Assembly: GCF_040640155.1 (NCBI RefSeq)
Contig: NZ_JBFABE010000030.1
Coordinates: 20,925 to 84,924 of the forward strand
DNA from: Streptosporangium sp040640155
GTDB taxonomy: Bacteria; Actinomycetota; Actinomycetes; Streptosporangiales; Streptosporangiaceae
DNA length: 64,000 nt
Direction: 5' to 3'
Part shown: in pieces, positions 45,812-54,154 of the stretch
Numbering within the stretch: position 1 is the stretch's first letter
Layout: the number at the start of each line of letters is the position of its first letter
Position numbers and translations under genes: made by a program
The notes under the pieces: model-generated
Databases searched by the model: none
Seen by the model: only the letters and a program-made list of their open reading frames with translations
Told to the model about the DNA's origin: nothing

Positions 45812-46923
45812 ACGACGCCCGCGCCCGCCTGCGCTACCTCGACCGGACCATCGACCTGCTCTTCCCCGGCCCCGGGGAGGCGAGGCCCTACACCCTGCTC
45901 CCGCACCGGCTGCTGCCCCGCAGGCTGGTCCCGCGCGCGTGGTGGCACCCCGGCGGACGGATCATGGTCCGCTCGGGGCGCGACGGCATCGAGAGCCATC
46001 TGAGCGAGGTCTTCGGCACCCGCCTCCGCGTCACGCTACGGGTGTCCCCGGCCCGGCGGGCCAACCGCAAACCGATCCTGGAGGCGCGCGCCCCCGACGG
46101 GCCGATCGCCTTCGTGAAGATCGGCGACACCGACCTCACCCGGGAACTCGTCGCCCACGAGGCGCGGACGCTCGGCCTGCTCGCCGGCGTGCCGCTGAAG
46201 ACCGTCGTCCCGCCCGCCGTCCTGCACCACGGGTCCTGGCGCGGTCTGTCCGTGCTGGCACTGACCCCGCTCCCGGTGCGGCGGGGGCGCATCCGTGACG
46301 ACGTCCTCACCGCGGCGATCGCCGAGATCGCCCGCATCCCCGCGCCCCCGCCCCCGCCCCCGGTCCCGGTCCCGGTCCCGGTCCCGGTCCCGGATCAGGC
46401 GTCCTTCGGGGATCCGCCCCACCGGCTCGCCGGCCCGGACGGTGCGACCTCCGAGGAGGAGGCGGCGACGGCCTCCTTCGCGGAGGGTTCGGCGGAGGGC
46501 GCGACGGTGGCCTCAGCGGCGGGCCTCGCGGACACCCGTCCTCTGGAACGTTCCCACGGCGAGGATTTCGCCTGGCACGGAGACCTCACGCCGTGGAACA
46601 TCTCGCGCGGCCCCGACGGGCGGCTGCTGGTCTGGGACTGGGAACGGTTCGGCACGGGGGTCCCGCTGGGCTTCGACGCCGTCCACCACTTCTTCCACCG
46701 CGCGCTGCGCCGCCAGGACCCGGTCACCGCGGCCGGGGCCTGCGTGGCCCGCGCCCTGCGGATCCTGGCCCCTTTCGGGCTGTCGGCCGCCGAGTCCCGG
46801 CTCACCGCCGTCCGTTATCTGATCGCGCTCGCCGACCGGCACGCGGCCGACGGTCACACCCCGCTCGGGCCGCCGGAAGCCTGGCTCGACCCGGTCGTCG
46901 ACGGCCAGGAGGCCCTGCTGTGA
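45808..46923 (+). CDS. APH-like phosphotransferase with Pro-Val linker
   Basis: 371 residues. Kinase-fold signatures are near the C-terminus: HGEDFAWHGDLTPWNISRG (HxDxxxxN catalytic loop) and LLVWDWERFG (metal-binding DWE), as in aminoglycoside/choline-kinase-like enzymes. The central section has an eight-Pro run and PVPVPVPVPV, then an Ala/Ser/Glu linker, which is unusual and comes from a GGTCCC-type repeat. ATGA overlap with the upstream gene. It may phosphorylate a sugar or a polyprenyl-linked intermediate. Confidence 0.83.
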   Translation: MNDARARLRYLDRTIDLLFPGPGEARPYTLLPHRLLPRRLVPRAWWHPGGRIMVRSGRDGIESHLSEVFGTRLRVTLRVSPARRANRKPILEARAPDGPIAFVKIGDTDLTRELVAHEARTLGLLAGVPLKTVVPPAVLHHGSWRGLSVLALTPLPVRRGRIRDDVLTAAIAEIARIPAPPPPPPVPVPVPVPVPDQASFGDPPHRLAGPDGATSEEEAATASFAEGSAEGATVASAAGLADTRPLERSHGEDFAWHGDLTPWNISRGPDGRLLVWDWERFGTGVPLGFDAVHHFFHRALRRQDPVTAAGACVARALRILAPFGLSAAESRLTAVRYLIALADRHAADGHTPLGPPEAWLDPVVDGQEALL

Positions 46924-47834
46924 GCCCCGCCTTCACGAGACCCTCCGCCCCGGGAGCCGCCATGGGACCCGTCGCCCTGAGGCCGGCGCTGAAAAGCGCG
47001 GCCCACACGATCTCGTGGACCGCCGGACGCCTCACCGCGTCGCGGCGGACGCCGCCCTCCTTCCTCATCGTCGGGGCCCAGCGCTGCGGCACCACCTCGC
47101 TGTACCGCGCCCTGTCCCGGCATCCACTGATCTTCAAGCCCCTGCTGCACAAGGGCGTGCACTACTTCGACACGGCCTACGGCCGGGGTCCGTCGTGGTA
47201 CCGGGCGCACTTCCCCCTGGAGGCGTCGCTCTCCCGCGCGGCACGCAGGTACGGTCACCGTCCCCACGTCTTCGAGTCGTCGCCCTACTACCTGTTCCAT
47301 CCGCTGGCCGGGCCGCGGATCGCCCGCGACCTGCCGGGCGCCAGGCTGATCGTGCTCGTCCGCGACCCGGTCGAGCGGGCCTTCTCCGCGCACGCCCACG
47401 AGCTGGCCAGGGGGTTCGAGACCGAGGCCTCCTTCGCCAGGGCCGTCGAGCTGGAGGAGGAACGGCTGGCCGGTGCGGCCGAGGCCCTGTGCTCCGCGCC
47501 GGACTCGACGAGCCTGGCCCACCGCCATCACGCCTACCTGGCCCGGGGCCGCTACGCCGAGCAGCTCGCCCGGCTGGAGCCGCTGGTCGGCCGGGAACGG
47601 ATCCTCGTCCTCGACAGCGGCCGGTTCTTCACCGAGCCGGAGATCACTTACGATCGCGTGCTGGCGTTCCTCGGGCTGCCGCACCTGGGCGACCCGGTGT
47701 TCGAGCGGCACAACGCCCGGCCCCGACCGGCTCCGATGCCCCCGCGACTCCGCAGCGAGCTGGCCGACCGCTTCGAGGAGCAGGACGCCCTGCTGATCTC
47801 GTGGCTGGGCACGGAACCCTCATGGCGCCGCTGA
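46920..47834 (+). CDS. Sulfotransferase, first of three
   Basis: 304 residues. The PAPS 5'-phosphosulfate loop is FLIVGAQRCGTTSLYRAL and the 3'-phosphate loop ARLIVLVRDPVERAFSAHAHEL. Further conserved elements are FESSPYYLFHPLA and AYLARGRYAEQL, like heparan-sulfate/polysaccharide sulfotransferases. GTG overlaps the upstream stop (GTGA). ATG 46962 is a later, better-sited alternative (GGGAG six bases before). It overlaps the flippase gene by 13 bases. Confidence 0.93.
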   Translation: MSPAFTRPSAPGAAMGPVALRPALKSAAHTISWTAGRLTASRRTPPSFLIVGAQRCGTTSLYRALSRHPLIFKPLLHKGVHYFDTAYGRGPSWYRAHFPLEASLSRAARRYGHRPHVFESSPYYLFHPLAGPRIARDLPGARLIVLVRDPVERAFSAHAHELARGFETEASFARAVELEEERLAGAAEALCSAPDSTSLAHRHHAYLARGRYAEQLARLEPLVGRERILVLDSGRFFTEPEITYDRVLAFLGLPHLGDPVFERHNARPRPAPMPPRLRSELADRFEEQDALLISWLGTEPSWRR

Positions 47835-49474
47835 CACCGGCGGGCGAGACGGAGAGGCCCGCGCGGCCGGTGCCCACCGGCCGCGCGGGCTCCGAAGAGG
47901 GCGGGGCGGTTCACCAGGACTCAGAGCCGGTCCCCGGGAACTCCGGGCCGGTCTCCGAAGGCCCCGGGCCGGTTCACAAGGACTCCGGGCCGGTTCCCGG
48001 AGACCCCGGGCCGGTTCCGGCAGACCCCGGACAGCCGATCTCCGGGAACGGCGACCGGCAGGTCTCCGGGGACAGGGTGGCGGGACTGGCCGGGGCGGGT
48101 GCCGGTGCCGTCGCGCAGTTCCTGACGGTCGTCCTGGTCGTCAGGGGGACGGACCCGAAGACGGCCGGCGCCTTCTTCGCGGCGACCACCCTGTGCCTGC
48201 TGGCCGCCACGGTGCTGCGGCTGGACGCGGGGAACGGGCTGGTCCACGTCCTCGCCGGCTCCCGGACCTCCGGCCGCCCCCGCGCCGTGGGCCACCTGCG
48301 CGCGGCGACGGTCCCGGTGGCGTCGCTCTCGCTGGCCGTGGGCGCCGTGGCCTTCCTGACCGTCTCCGACCCCGCGCTGCGGGTGCTGGCGGTGGCGTTG
48401 CCCGCGGTGACGTGCTCGGGCGTCGTGGTGAGCGCGACCCGCGGGTTCGGGACGATGTGGCCGACGCTGCTGCTGACCGGTGTGCTCCAGCCGGTGGGCC
48501 AGCTCGTCCTGGTCGCGGCGGTGGTGGCGACGAGCGGCGACGGCGCTGCCCGGAGCGGCGGCGACGGCGGTGTCGGCGGCGACGGCGGCCTGGTGCCGTC
48601 GCTGGTCGCGGCCTGGGTCCTGCCGTACCCTGTGGTGCTGTCGCTGGCCTGGCTCTGGCTGCGCCGGCGACTGCCGAGGACGTCCCCACGCCCGCCGGGC
48701 ACCGCGTCCGAGCTGTGGCGCCACACCTGGCCGCGGTCGCTGGCGGCCGGGGTCCAGGCGGTGTTCCAGCGGCTGGACGTCGTGATCGTCGCCTCGCTGG
48801 CGGGACCGGCCGAGGCCGCCGTCTACACCGCCGCCACCCGGTTCAAGGTCGTGGGCCAGCTCGCCGGGCAGGGGCTGGCGCAGGCGGCGCAGCCGAGGCT
48901 GGTGCGCGCCCTGGCCGGAGGCGACCTGGCACGCGCCCGCGAGCTGTACCGGTCGTCCACCCGCTGGCTGGTCGCGCTCACCTGGCCGATCTGGCTGGGG
49001 TACGCGGCGTCCGCACCGTGGCTGCTCGGCGCGGTCTTCGGCGAGGAGTACGCCTCGGGCGCGCCGGTGGCGCTGGTGCTGGCCGCGACCATGCTGCTCG
49101 CCACCGCGTGCGGGGCGGCCGACGTGGCGCTGACCGCCGCAGGGCACACCGGCGCCGGCCTCGCGTACCTCGTCGCGGCCGTCACGACGACGGTGCTGCT
49201 GGACCTGTTGCTCGTCCCCTGTCTCGGCTCGCTCGGTGCGGCCCTCGGCTGGGCGGGAGGCATGGCGGTCAAGAACCTGCTGCCGCTGTGGCACGTCCAC
49301 CGCCGGTACGGCCTTCACCCCTTCGGGCCGCGACATGACCGCGACGTCCGCGCGCCCGGTGCACGGAGGGTGCGAAGACCCCGGAGAGCCGAGACGCCCG
49401 CGAGCCGGGGCGCGCGGCAAGCGCGGTGGGCGCGGTGGGCGCGGTGGGCGCGGTGGGCGCGGTGGACACGGTGA
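47822..49474 (+). CDS. Wzx-type polysaccharide flippase
   Basis: 550 residues. After a Gly/Pro-rich N-terminus with repeated GPVP-type units (about residues 30–85) come about twelve membrane helices of the MATE/polysaccharide-transporter family (AVAQFLTVVLVVRGTDPKTAGAFFAA). The C-terminal tail ends in five tandem Ala-Arg-Trp units. It would flip the lipid-linked repeat unit before Wzy polymerisation. The gene overlaps the previous sulfotransferase by 13 bases. Confidence 0.88.
   Translation: MAPLTPAGETERPARPVPTGRAGSEEGGAVHQDSEPVPGNSGPVSEGPGPVHKDSGPVPGDPGPVPADPGQPISGNGDRQVSGDRVAGLAGAGAGAVAQFLTVVLVVRGTDPKTAGAFFAATTLCLLAATVLRLDAGNGLVHVLAGSRTSGRPRAVGHLRAATVPVASLSLAVGAVAFLTVSDPALRVLAVALPAVTCSGVVVSATRGFGTMWPTLLLTGVLQPVGQLVLVAAVVATSGDGAARSGGDGGVGGDGGLVPSLVAAWVLPYPVVLSLAWLWLRRRLPRTSPRPPGTASELWRHTWPRSLAAGVQAVFQRLDVVIVASLAGPAEAAVYTAATRFKVVGQLAGQGLAQAAQPRLVRALAGGDLARARELYRSSTRWLVALTWPIWLGYAASAPWLLGAVFGEEYASGAPVALVLAATMLLATACGAADVALTAAGHTGAGLAYLVAAVTTTVLLDLLLVPCLGSLGAALGWAGGMAVKNLLPLWHVHRRYGLHPFGPRHDRDVRAPGARRVRRPRRAETPASRGARQARWARWARWARWARWTR
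49421..49465. repeat. Five perfect 9-bp tandem repeats read in two frames
   Basis: Units of GCGCGGTGG. In the flippase frame they encode Ala-Arg-Trp; in the next gene's frame they encode Gly-Ala-Val. Copy-number change in steps of nine keeps both frames open. Confidence 0.9.
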
Positions 49475-50403
49475 CCCCCGTTCTGGTCACCGGGCTGCCC
49501 CGGAGCGGGACGAGTTGGACGGGCAGGATGCTCGTCGCCGGCGGGGAGCTGGTCTACGTCAACGAGCCGCTCAACCCCGAGCACCCGCCGGGCCACTGCC
49601 CGGGGGTGCTGGACGCCGTGGTCGGGCATCGCTTCCAGTACGTCTGCCCGGACAACGAGCGCGACTGGCTGCCCGCCTTCACCCGGACCGTCGCGCTGCG
49701 CTACGGATTCCTGGCCGAGTTGCGCCGCAACCGCTCACCGTACGACCTGGCGAGGATGGTCCGGTACGGCGGCGCGTTCACACTGGGGCGGCTGGCCGGG
49801 CGCCGGGCGCTGCTGGACGACCCGTTCGCGCTCTTCTCGGCGGGATGGTTCGCCGACCGGCTTGGATGCCGGGTGATCATCCTGTTGCGCGACCCGGTGG
49901 CGTTCGTCGGCAGCTGGCAGCGGCTGGGCTGGGCGGTCCACCTCGGCGACCTGTTCGACCAGCCGCTGCTGATGCGCGATCACCCGCACCTGGAGGAGCT
50001 GCGCGCGCTCGCCGGCTCGCGGGACGACGTCGTCACGACCACGGCACTGTGGCGGGCGGCCGCGATCAGCGCCACCCGCCTCGCCGAACGGCACCCGCGG
50101 ATCACCCTGGCCCGCTACGAGGACCTGGCCCTCGACCCGCTGACAGGTTTCCGCCGCCTGTACGAGCAGGCCGGTCTGACCTGGTCAGCCCGTGCTCGGG
50201 AACGCGTCCGGCGCGCGTGCACGGCCGCCCCCCGGGCGGGTGCCGGCGACTTCACCTGGCACGGCCTGTCCCGTACGGCCTACCGGCCGACGGACTCGCG
50301 CCGCGCCCTCGCCGAGGCCGGCGCCCGGCTGAGCGCGGAGGACGCCCGCCGGGTCAGGGAACTCGCCTTCCCTCGGCGTCCACGTCCGTCCCGGCCCATC
50401 TGA
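49462..50403 (+). CDS. Sulfotransferase, second of three
   Basis: 313 residues from GTG 49462; earlier in-frame GTGs from 49426 add only repeat-derived Gly-Ala-Val residues. PAPS loop VLVTGLPRSGTSWTGRML; 3'-phosphate loop VIILLRDPVAFVGSWQRLG. The rest resembles bacterial lipid/polysaccharide sulfotransferases with RYEDLALDPLTGF. It begins within the tail of the flippase gene and is probably translated by coupling. Confidence 0.9.
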   Translation: MDTVTPVLVTGLPRSGTSWTGRMLVAGGELVYVNEPLNPEHPPGHCPGVLDAVVGHRFQYVCPDNERDWLPAFTRTVALRYGFLAELRRNRSPYDLARMVRYGGAFTLGRLAGRRALLDDPFALFSAGWFADRLGCRVIILLRDPVAFVGSWQRLGWAVHLGDLFDQPLLMRDHPHLEELRALAGSRDDVVTTTALWRAAAISATRLAERHPRITLARYEDLALDPLTGFRRLYEQAGLTWSARARERVRRACTAAPRAGAGDFTWHGLSRTAYRPTDSRRALAEAGARLSAEDARRVRELAFPRRPRPSRPI

Positions 50404-50504
50404 GGACCGTCCACCTGAGAACCGCCCGTCCGGGGGTTCGTCTTCCGCCGGGACCAACGGCCCATTCGGCGCCCCGGCCGGGGACCGCGACGCGGGGGCG
50501 GCGG

Positions 50505-51941
50505 TCAGGAGAACAGGCCCCGGACCAGCGAGACCACCAGGAGGCGGATCGCGTACGGCAGGTCGTCGACCAGGTATCGGCGGGACAGCCTGGCCGGTTC
50601 CCCCGCCAGCCGGAAGAGCCACTCCAGGCCCGCACGGCGCATCCATCGCGGCGCGCGGCGCGCGGTGCCCGCGGCGAAGGCGATCGCCGAGCCGCAGCCG
50701 ACGAACCAGGTCCCCGGCAGGTCACGGCGGAGGGAGGCGATGAGCCGTTCCTGCTTGGGAAAGCCGAGGCCGACGAAGACCAGCCGGGGCGCGGCGGCGA
50801 TCACGGCGTCCCGTACCCGGGCGTGGCTCTCGGGGTCGTCCTCGAACCCGTACGGCGGGGTGTGGGTCCCGGCGACCGTCAGCGCCGGATGGCGGGCCAC
50901 CAGCTCGCGGGCGGCCCGCGCGGGGGCGCCCTTCGGGCCGCCGAGCAGGTACACCGGGTGGCGGTAGAAGGCGGCGGCCTCGGACAGCGACCAGATCAGG
51001 TCGGCGCCGGTGACCCGGCCGGGGACGGGGGTGCCGAGCAGCCTGGCCGCCCATACCAGCGGCATGCCGTCCGCGACGACGATGTCGGCGCCCTCGACGA
51101 GCGCGCGGGCCCGAGGATCGCGGGCGGCGATCCGGCCGATGTCGACGTTGGGGGTGACGAGGTGGCCGCCCCTGCCGTCCTTCAACGCGGCCACCACGTG
51201 GTCGACGACCTCACCCTCGGTCATCGGGTCGAGCGCCACCCCGGCCACGTGCACGCGCCTGCGCAGCCGTCTGCGGGTGGCCCTGTCCGGCCGACGTCGC
51301 CGGCGGGAGGCGGCCCGCGCCGCCCTCCGCCGGGCGACCGGTGCCCCGGCCTGCCCGGCGACGGCGGGCAGGCCGGGCACCGGACCGTGACCGCTGGAGG
51401 CGGCCCGGTGCTCGGTGGACACGGGTCGGTGATCCGTGGGTCCGAGGTGATCGCCTGGGGCGGGATGCTCGGCGGACGTGGGTCGATCGGTGAACCCGGG
51501 GTGGTCGGCGGACCCGGGGTGGTCGGCGGACCCGGATCGATGCCCGGTGGAAGCGGGGTGGCGGCCGGTGACGGGCGGTGGCGGCGCGGGCGCCGGGATC
51601 GGGATCATGGCGTGGCGGGTGACGGCGAGCACGGCCCGGCCCGGTGCGGGTGGGGCGCCTCGGAGATCGCGGCGCACGACGCCCCGTGGACGCCCCACGT
51701 CCTGCCCGTCCGCGAACGACGCCGACACGGACGACGCCGATACGGACGACGCCGGCACGGACCAGGCCGAAACGAGCGATGCCGACACGGACGGCGCCGG
51801 GACCGGCGACGTCATGACGGGCGACGGCATGACAGGCGACGGCATGACAGGCGACGGCGTCGCGGGCGGGATCATCATGGGCGCCGTCATCGCGAGGTCG
51901 AGACGGACGGTCGTGCGCGGGCGTTCGGTCAGGGGCGCCAT
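50505..51941 (-). CDS. WecG/TagA/CpsF glycosyltransferase with a long low-complexity N-terminus
   Basis: 478 residues. The C-terminal 245 residues are a complete GT26 domain: VHVAGVALDPMTEGEVVDHVV, VVADGMPLVWAARLLGTPVPGRVTG-type motif (ADGMP and RVTG), VFVGLGFPKQERLI, and the terminal RAGLEWLFRLAGEPARLSRRY. The N-terminal 230 residues are Pro/Ser/Val/Ala-rich with repeats (SPVMPSPVM, SVSASSVSAS, HPGSADHPG); family members normally lack this. ATG 51941 overlaps the upstream stop by one base (TGATG), so translation is coupled. Confidence 0.9.
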   Translation of the reverse strand: MAPLTERPRTTVRLDLAMTAPMMIPPATPSPVMPSPVMPSPVMTSPVPAPSVSASLVSAWSVPASSVSASSVSASFADGQDVGRPRGVVRRDLRGAPPAPGRAVLAVTRHAMIPIPAPAPPPPVTGRHPASTGHRSGSADHPGSADHPGFTDRPTSAEHPAPGDHLGPTDHRPVSTEHRAASSGHGPVPGLPAVAGQAGAPVARRRAARAASRRRRRPDRATRRRLRRRVHVAGVALDPMTEGEVVDHVVAALKDGRGGHLVTPNVDIGRIAARDPRARALVEGADIVVADGMPLVWAARLLGTPVPGRVTGADLIWSLSEAAAFYRHPVYLLGGPKGAPARAARELVARHPALTVAGTHTPPYGFEDDPESHARVRDAVIAAAPRLVFVGLGFPKQERLIASLRRDLPGTWFVGCGSAIAFAAGTARRAPRWMRRAGLEWLFRLAGEPARLSRRYLVDDLPYAIRLLVVSLVRGLFS

Positions 51942-52882
51942 CAGATACCGCGTCCCCGGTGGTGCAGGACGCTGAGCAGGCCCCGGGCGGGAAGCAGCCC
52001 CGCCGCCACCGCGAGCGCGATGGGAGCCCGGAGCTCGCCGTGCCGGGCGGTGAACGCCCGCCAGGCCCAGCGGCCCGCCTCCCGCCTCCGGCCCAGGGCC
52101 GCGTGGTGGAAGGCGAGCTGACCGTAGACCCGCGCCGCGCCGCGCGGATCCACGGCCAGATCAGGGTGCCGGGCGAGCATCCACTCCAGCCCGGCGATTC
52201 GGTCGGCCCAGCGGGTCACGTACGCCGAGCCGCCCCAGCGCACCCGGACCAGCGGCCGGTCGACGTGCACGATGGGGTGCTGGGCGGCGGCGCGCAGCGC
52301 CAGATCCCAGTCCTCGTTCTGGCCCCCGGGGGCGCTCTCGTCCACCCAGAGGCCACCGCGCCGGAACACGAACGTCGAGGAGTGCACCATCACCATCCGC
52401 GAGCGCACCAGGTGACGGTAGGTGACGCGGCCGGTCCCGGCCAGGCGGGGGATGCGGCGCGAACCGTACTCGATCTCGATGGCGCAGCTGGAGAAGCGCG
52501 CCCCCGGTTCGGCCTCCAGCGCCGCGACCTGAGCGGTGATCTTGCCCGGGAGCCACTGGTCGTCGTCGTCGCAGAACGCGATCAGGTCGGTGGCCAGCGC
52601 CGCGATGCCGGTGTTGCGGGCACCGGGCAGGCCGGGGGTGAGCCGGTTGGCCATCACCCGCACCCCGCGCGCGGGAGCCCCCTCCGGGGAGGCGGTCAGC
52701 GCCCTGCCGACCAGCAGGTCGGCCACCTGGTCGGCGACCCATGCCGGGTCGCCGCCGTCCACGACGACCACGACCTCGACGGGACCGGGGTGATCCTGGC
52801 CGAGCACGGCGAGCGTGGCCGCGCGCAGCTGGTCGGGCCGGTGTCCCCGGGTGGGGATGACGACACCCACCGATGTGTTCAC
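51941..52882 (-). CDS. GT2-family glycosyltransferase
   Basis: 313 residues. GT-A fold: GVVIPTRGHRPDQLRAATLAVLGQ, nucleotide-binding VVVDGG, DXD-like FCDDDDQW (metal), and acceptor side GGQNEDWDLALR with the catalytic-base acid. Transfers a sugar to the growing lipid-linked repeat unit. GTG overlaps the upstream stop (GTGA) and its own stop overlaps the next start, so three minus-strand genes form one coupled unit. Confidence 0.93.
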   Translation of the reverse strand: MNTSVGVVIPTRGHRPDQLRAATLAVLGQDHPGPVEVVVVVDGGDPAWVADQVADLLVGRALTASPEGAPARGVRVMANRLTPGLPGARNTGIAALATDLIAFCDDDDQWLPGKITAQVAALEAEPGARFSSCAIEIEYGSRRIPRLAGTGRVTYRHLVRSRMVMVHSSTFVFRRGGLWVDESAPGGQNEDWDLALRAAAQHPIVHVDRPLVRVRWGGSAYVTRWADRIAGLEWMLARHPDLAVDPRGAARVYGQLAFHHAALGRRREAGRWAWRAFTARHGELRAPIALAVAAGLLPARGLLSVLHHRGRGI

Positions 52883-53838
52883 GCGAGTCTCCTGTGGTAA
52901 CCGTACTTGATCATGAGGGGCCAGGTCAGTGCGGTGACCAGGCGCAGGCGGCGGGACGAGGCCGCGGCCCGCCAGCCGTCGTCCCTGGTCAGCTCCGTGC
53001 GGCCGACCGTGAAGCGCACCGGGTTGCCCGAGGCCGTGTGCGCCGTGGACAGCTCCGCCCAGCCGCCCGAGAGGAAGTCGAGACGGCACGGGACGCCGAT
53101 CGCGGCGACCAGGCGCCTGAGGGTGTCGGCGGGGTCGCCGAGCAGGTCCTCGTAGCGGACCCGGGTGACCGGGACGCCCCTGCGGGCCAGCAGCTCCAGC
53201 CCGAGGTTCTCGCTCAGCCAGTGCAGCGAGGTGCGGGCCGGTGACCAGTGGGTCATCAGATGTCCGTCCTCGGGACGGGCGACCCTGCGGCGCCAGGAGT
53301 GCGCGACCGCGCGGGGGTCGCGGACCACGTGGACGACGTGGACGTCGACCCCGGCCGCCGCCAGGCAGAAGGCCAGGGAGGCGTGCTTGCTGGAGTCGAT
53401 CACGACCGGGCAGTCGGCGACCTCCCCTGCGGCGTCGTACAGGCGGCGGTGGGCGGCGACGTACTCGACGAGCTCCGCGGTGCCGGAGGCCGGCCACCTG
53501 CCGGTGCCCGCCTGCTCCTCGGCCAGCAGCCTGGCCAGGGTCGGGATCCGCCGGGTGCGGTCCACGCGCGGCCTGAGCTCGATCATCCGCCGGGCCGTCT
53601 CCGCGGACCAGCCGCCGAACGCGCGCTCGCCGACCTTCTCCCAGAAGGGACACGAGCCGAAGGGCGCACCGCACCCGCACGCCTCGTCCGCGAGCACGCT
53701 CCTGGCCCAGAGGTGGACGACCTCGCCGAGCGGCGCGATACCGGGAACCTCCCCGAGCAGGCGCTCCAGCAACGTGGTCCCGCTACGGCCGAGACCACCG
53801 AGGAAGACCACCCGGGCGGGTGACGGACTATCAGACAC
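52879..53838 (-). CDS. Sulfotransferase, third of three
   Basis: 319 residues. PAPS loop RVVFLGGLGRSGTTLLERLL, 3'-phosphate loop VHVVHVVRDPRAVAHSWRRR, and DSSKHASLAF which is common in carbohydrate sulfotransferases. Cysteines in ACGCGAPFGSCPFW may be structural. GTG 53838 begins the protein; upstream lies a 316-base non-coding gap. Confidence 0.92.
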   Translation of the reverse strand: MSDSPSPARVVFLGGLGRSGTTLLERLLGEVPGIAPLGEVVHLWARSVLADEACGCGAPFGSCPFWEKVGERAFGGWSAETARRMIELRPRVDRTRRIPTLARLLAEEQAGTGRWPASGTAELVEYVAAHRRLYDAAGEVADCPVVIDSSKHASLAFCLAAAGVDVHVVHVVRDPRAVAHSWRRRVARPEDGHLMTHWSPARTSLHWLSENLGLELLARRGVPVTRVRYEDLLGDPADTLRRLVAAIGVPCRLDFLSGGWAELSTAHTASGNPVRFTVGRTELTRDDGWRAAASSRRLRLVTALTWPLMIKYGYHRRLA

Positions 53839-54085
53839 AGGCGCGAACCCCTACCCCACGGATACGGAACGCGACGAGGCTAGCGCGTAGCGTGACGGAG
53901 GGGTCAGAGAACGGACAAATGATCTACCCAGCGTGCGGGCACGCCTCCCCGGCGACGGCCCGCGCCGATCCGCCCTGTGACGCGGACGCCCGCGTCCGCC
54001 GCGCCGATCCACCCCGGGGCGTCCCGAGAGCCGTGGAGAGCCGTGGAGAGCCGTGGAAAGCCCTGGAACCTCCTGGAACGCAGAA
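53839..54085. other. Non-coding gap between the sulfotransferase and the CysN gene
   Basis: No coding frame. A short tandem array of 10-bp CCGTGGAGAG-type units lies at about 54029–54072. The left side should hold the promoter of the minus-strand sulfotransferase operon. Confidence 0.5.
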
Positions 54086-54148
54086 CGCCCGCGCCCGCGC
54101 CGCGCCCGGCCCGTGGCGTACGGGTGGGGCGCGGCGCGGGCGCGGGCG
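54086..54148 (-). terminator. Very strong terminator of cysN
   Basis: Perfect 22-bp arms (54086–54107 and 54127–54148) enclose a 19-base loop that itself can fold as CCCGT…ACGGG. On the minus strand it starts seven bases after the cysN stop. Confidence 0.85.
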
Positions 54149-54154
54149 GGCGGT

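Noticed and set aside
51478..51975. Plus-strand frame with Asp-Thr-Asp repeats resembling calcium-binding motifs
   Set aside because: It is antisense to the low-complexity extension of the TagA-type gene, whose frame is coupled and continues into a complete enzyme domain.
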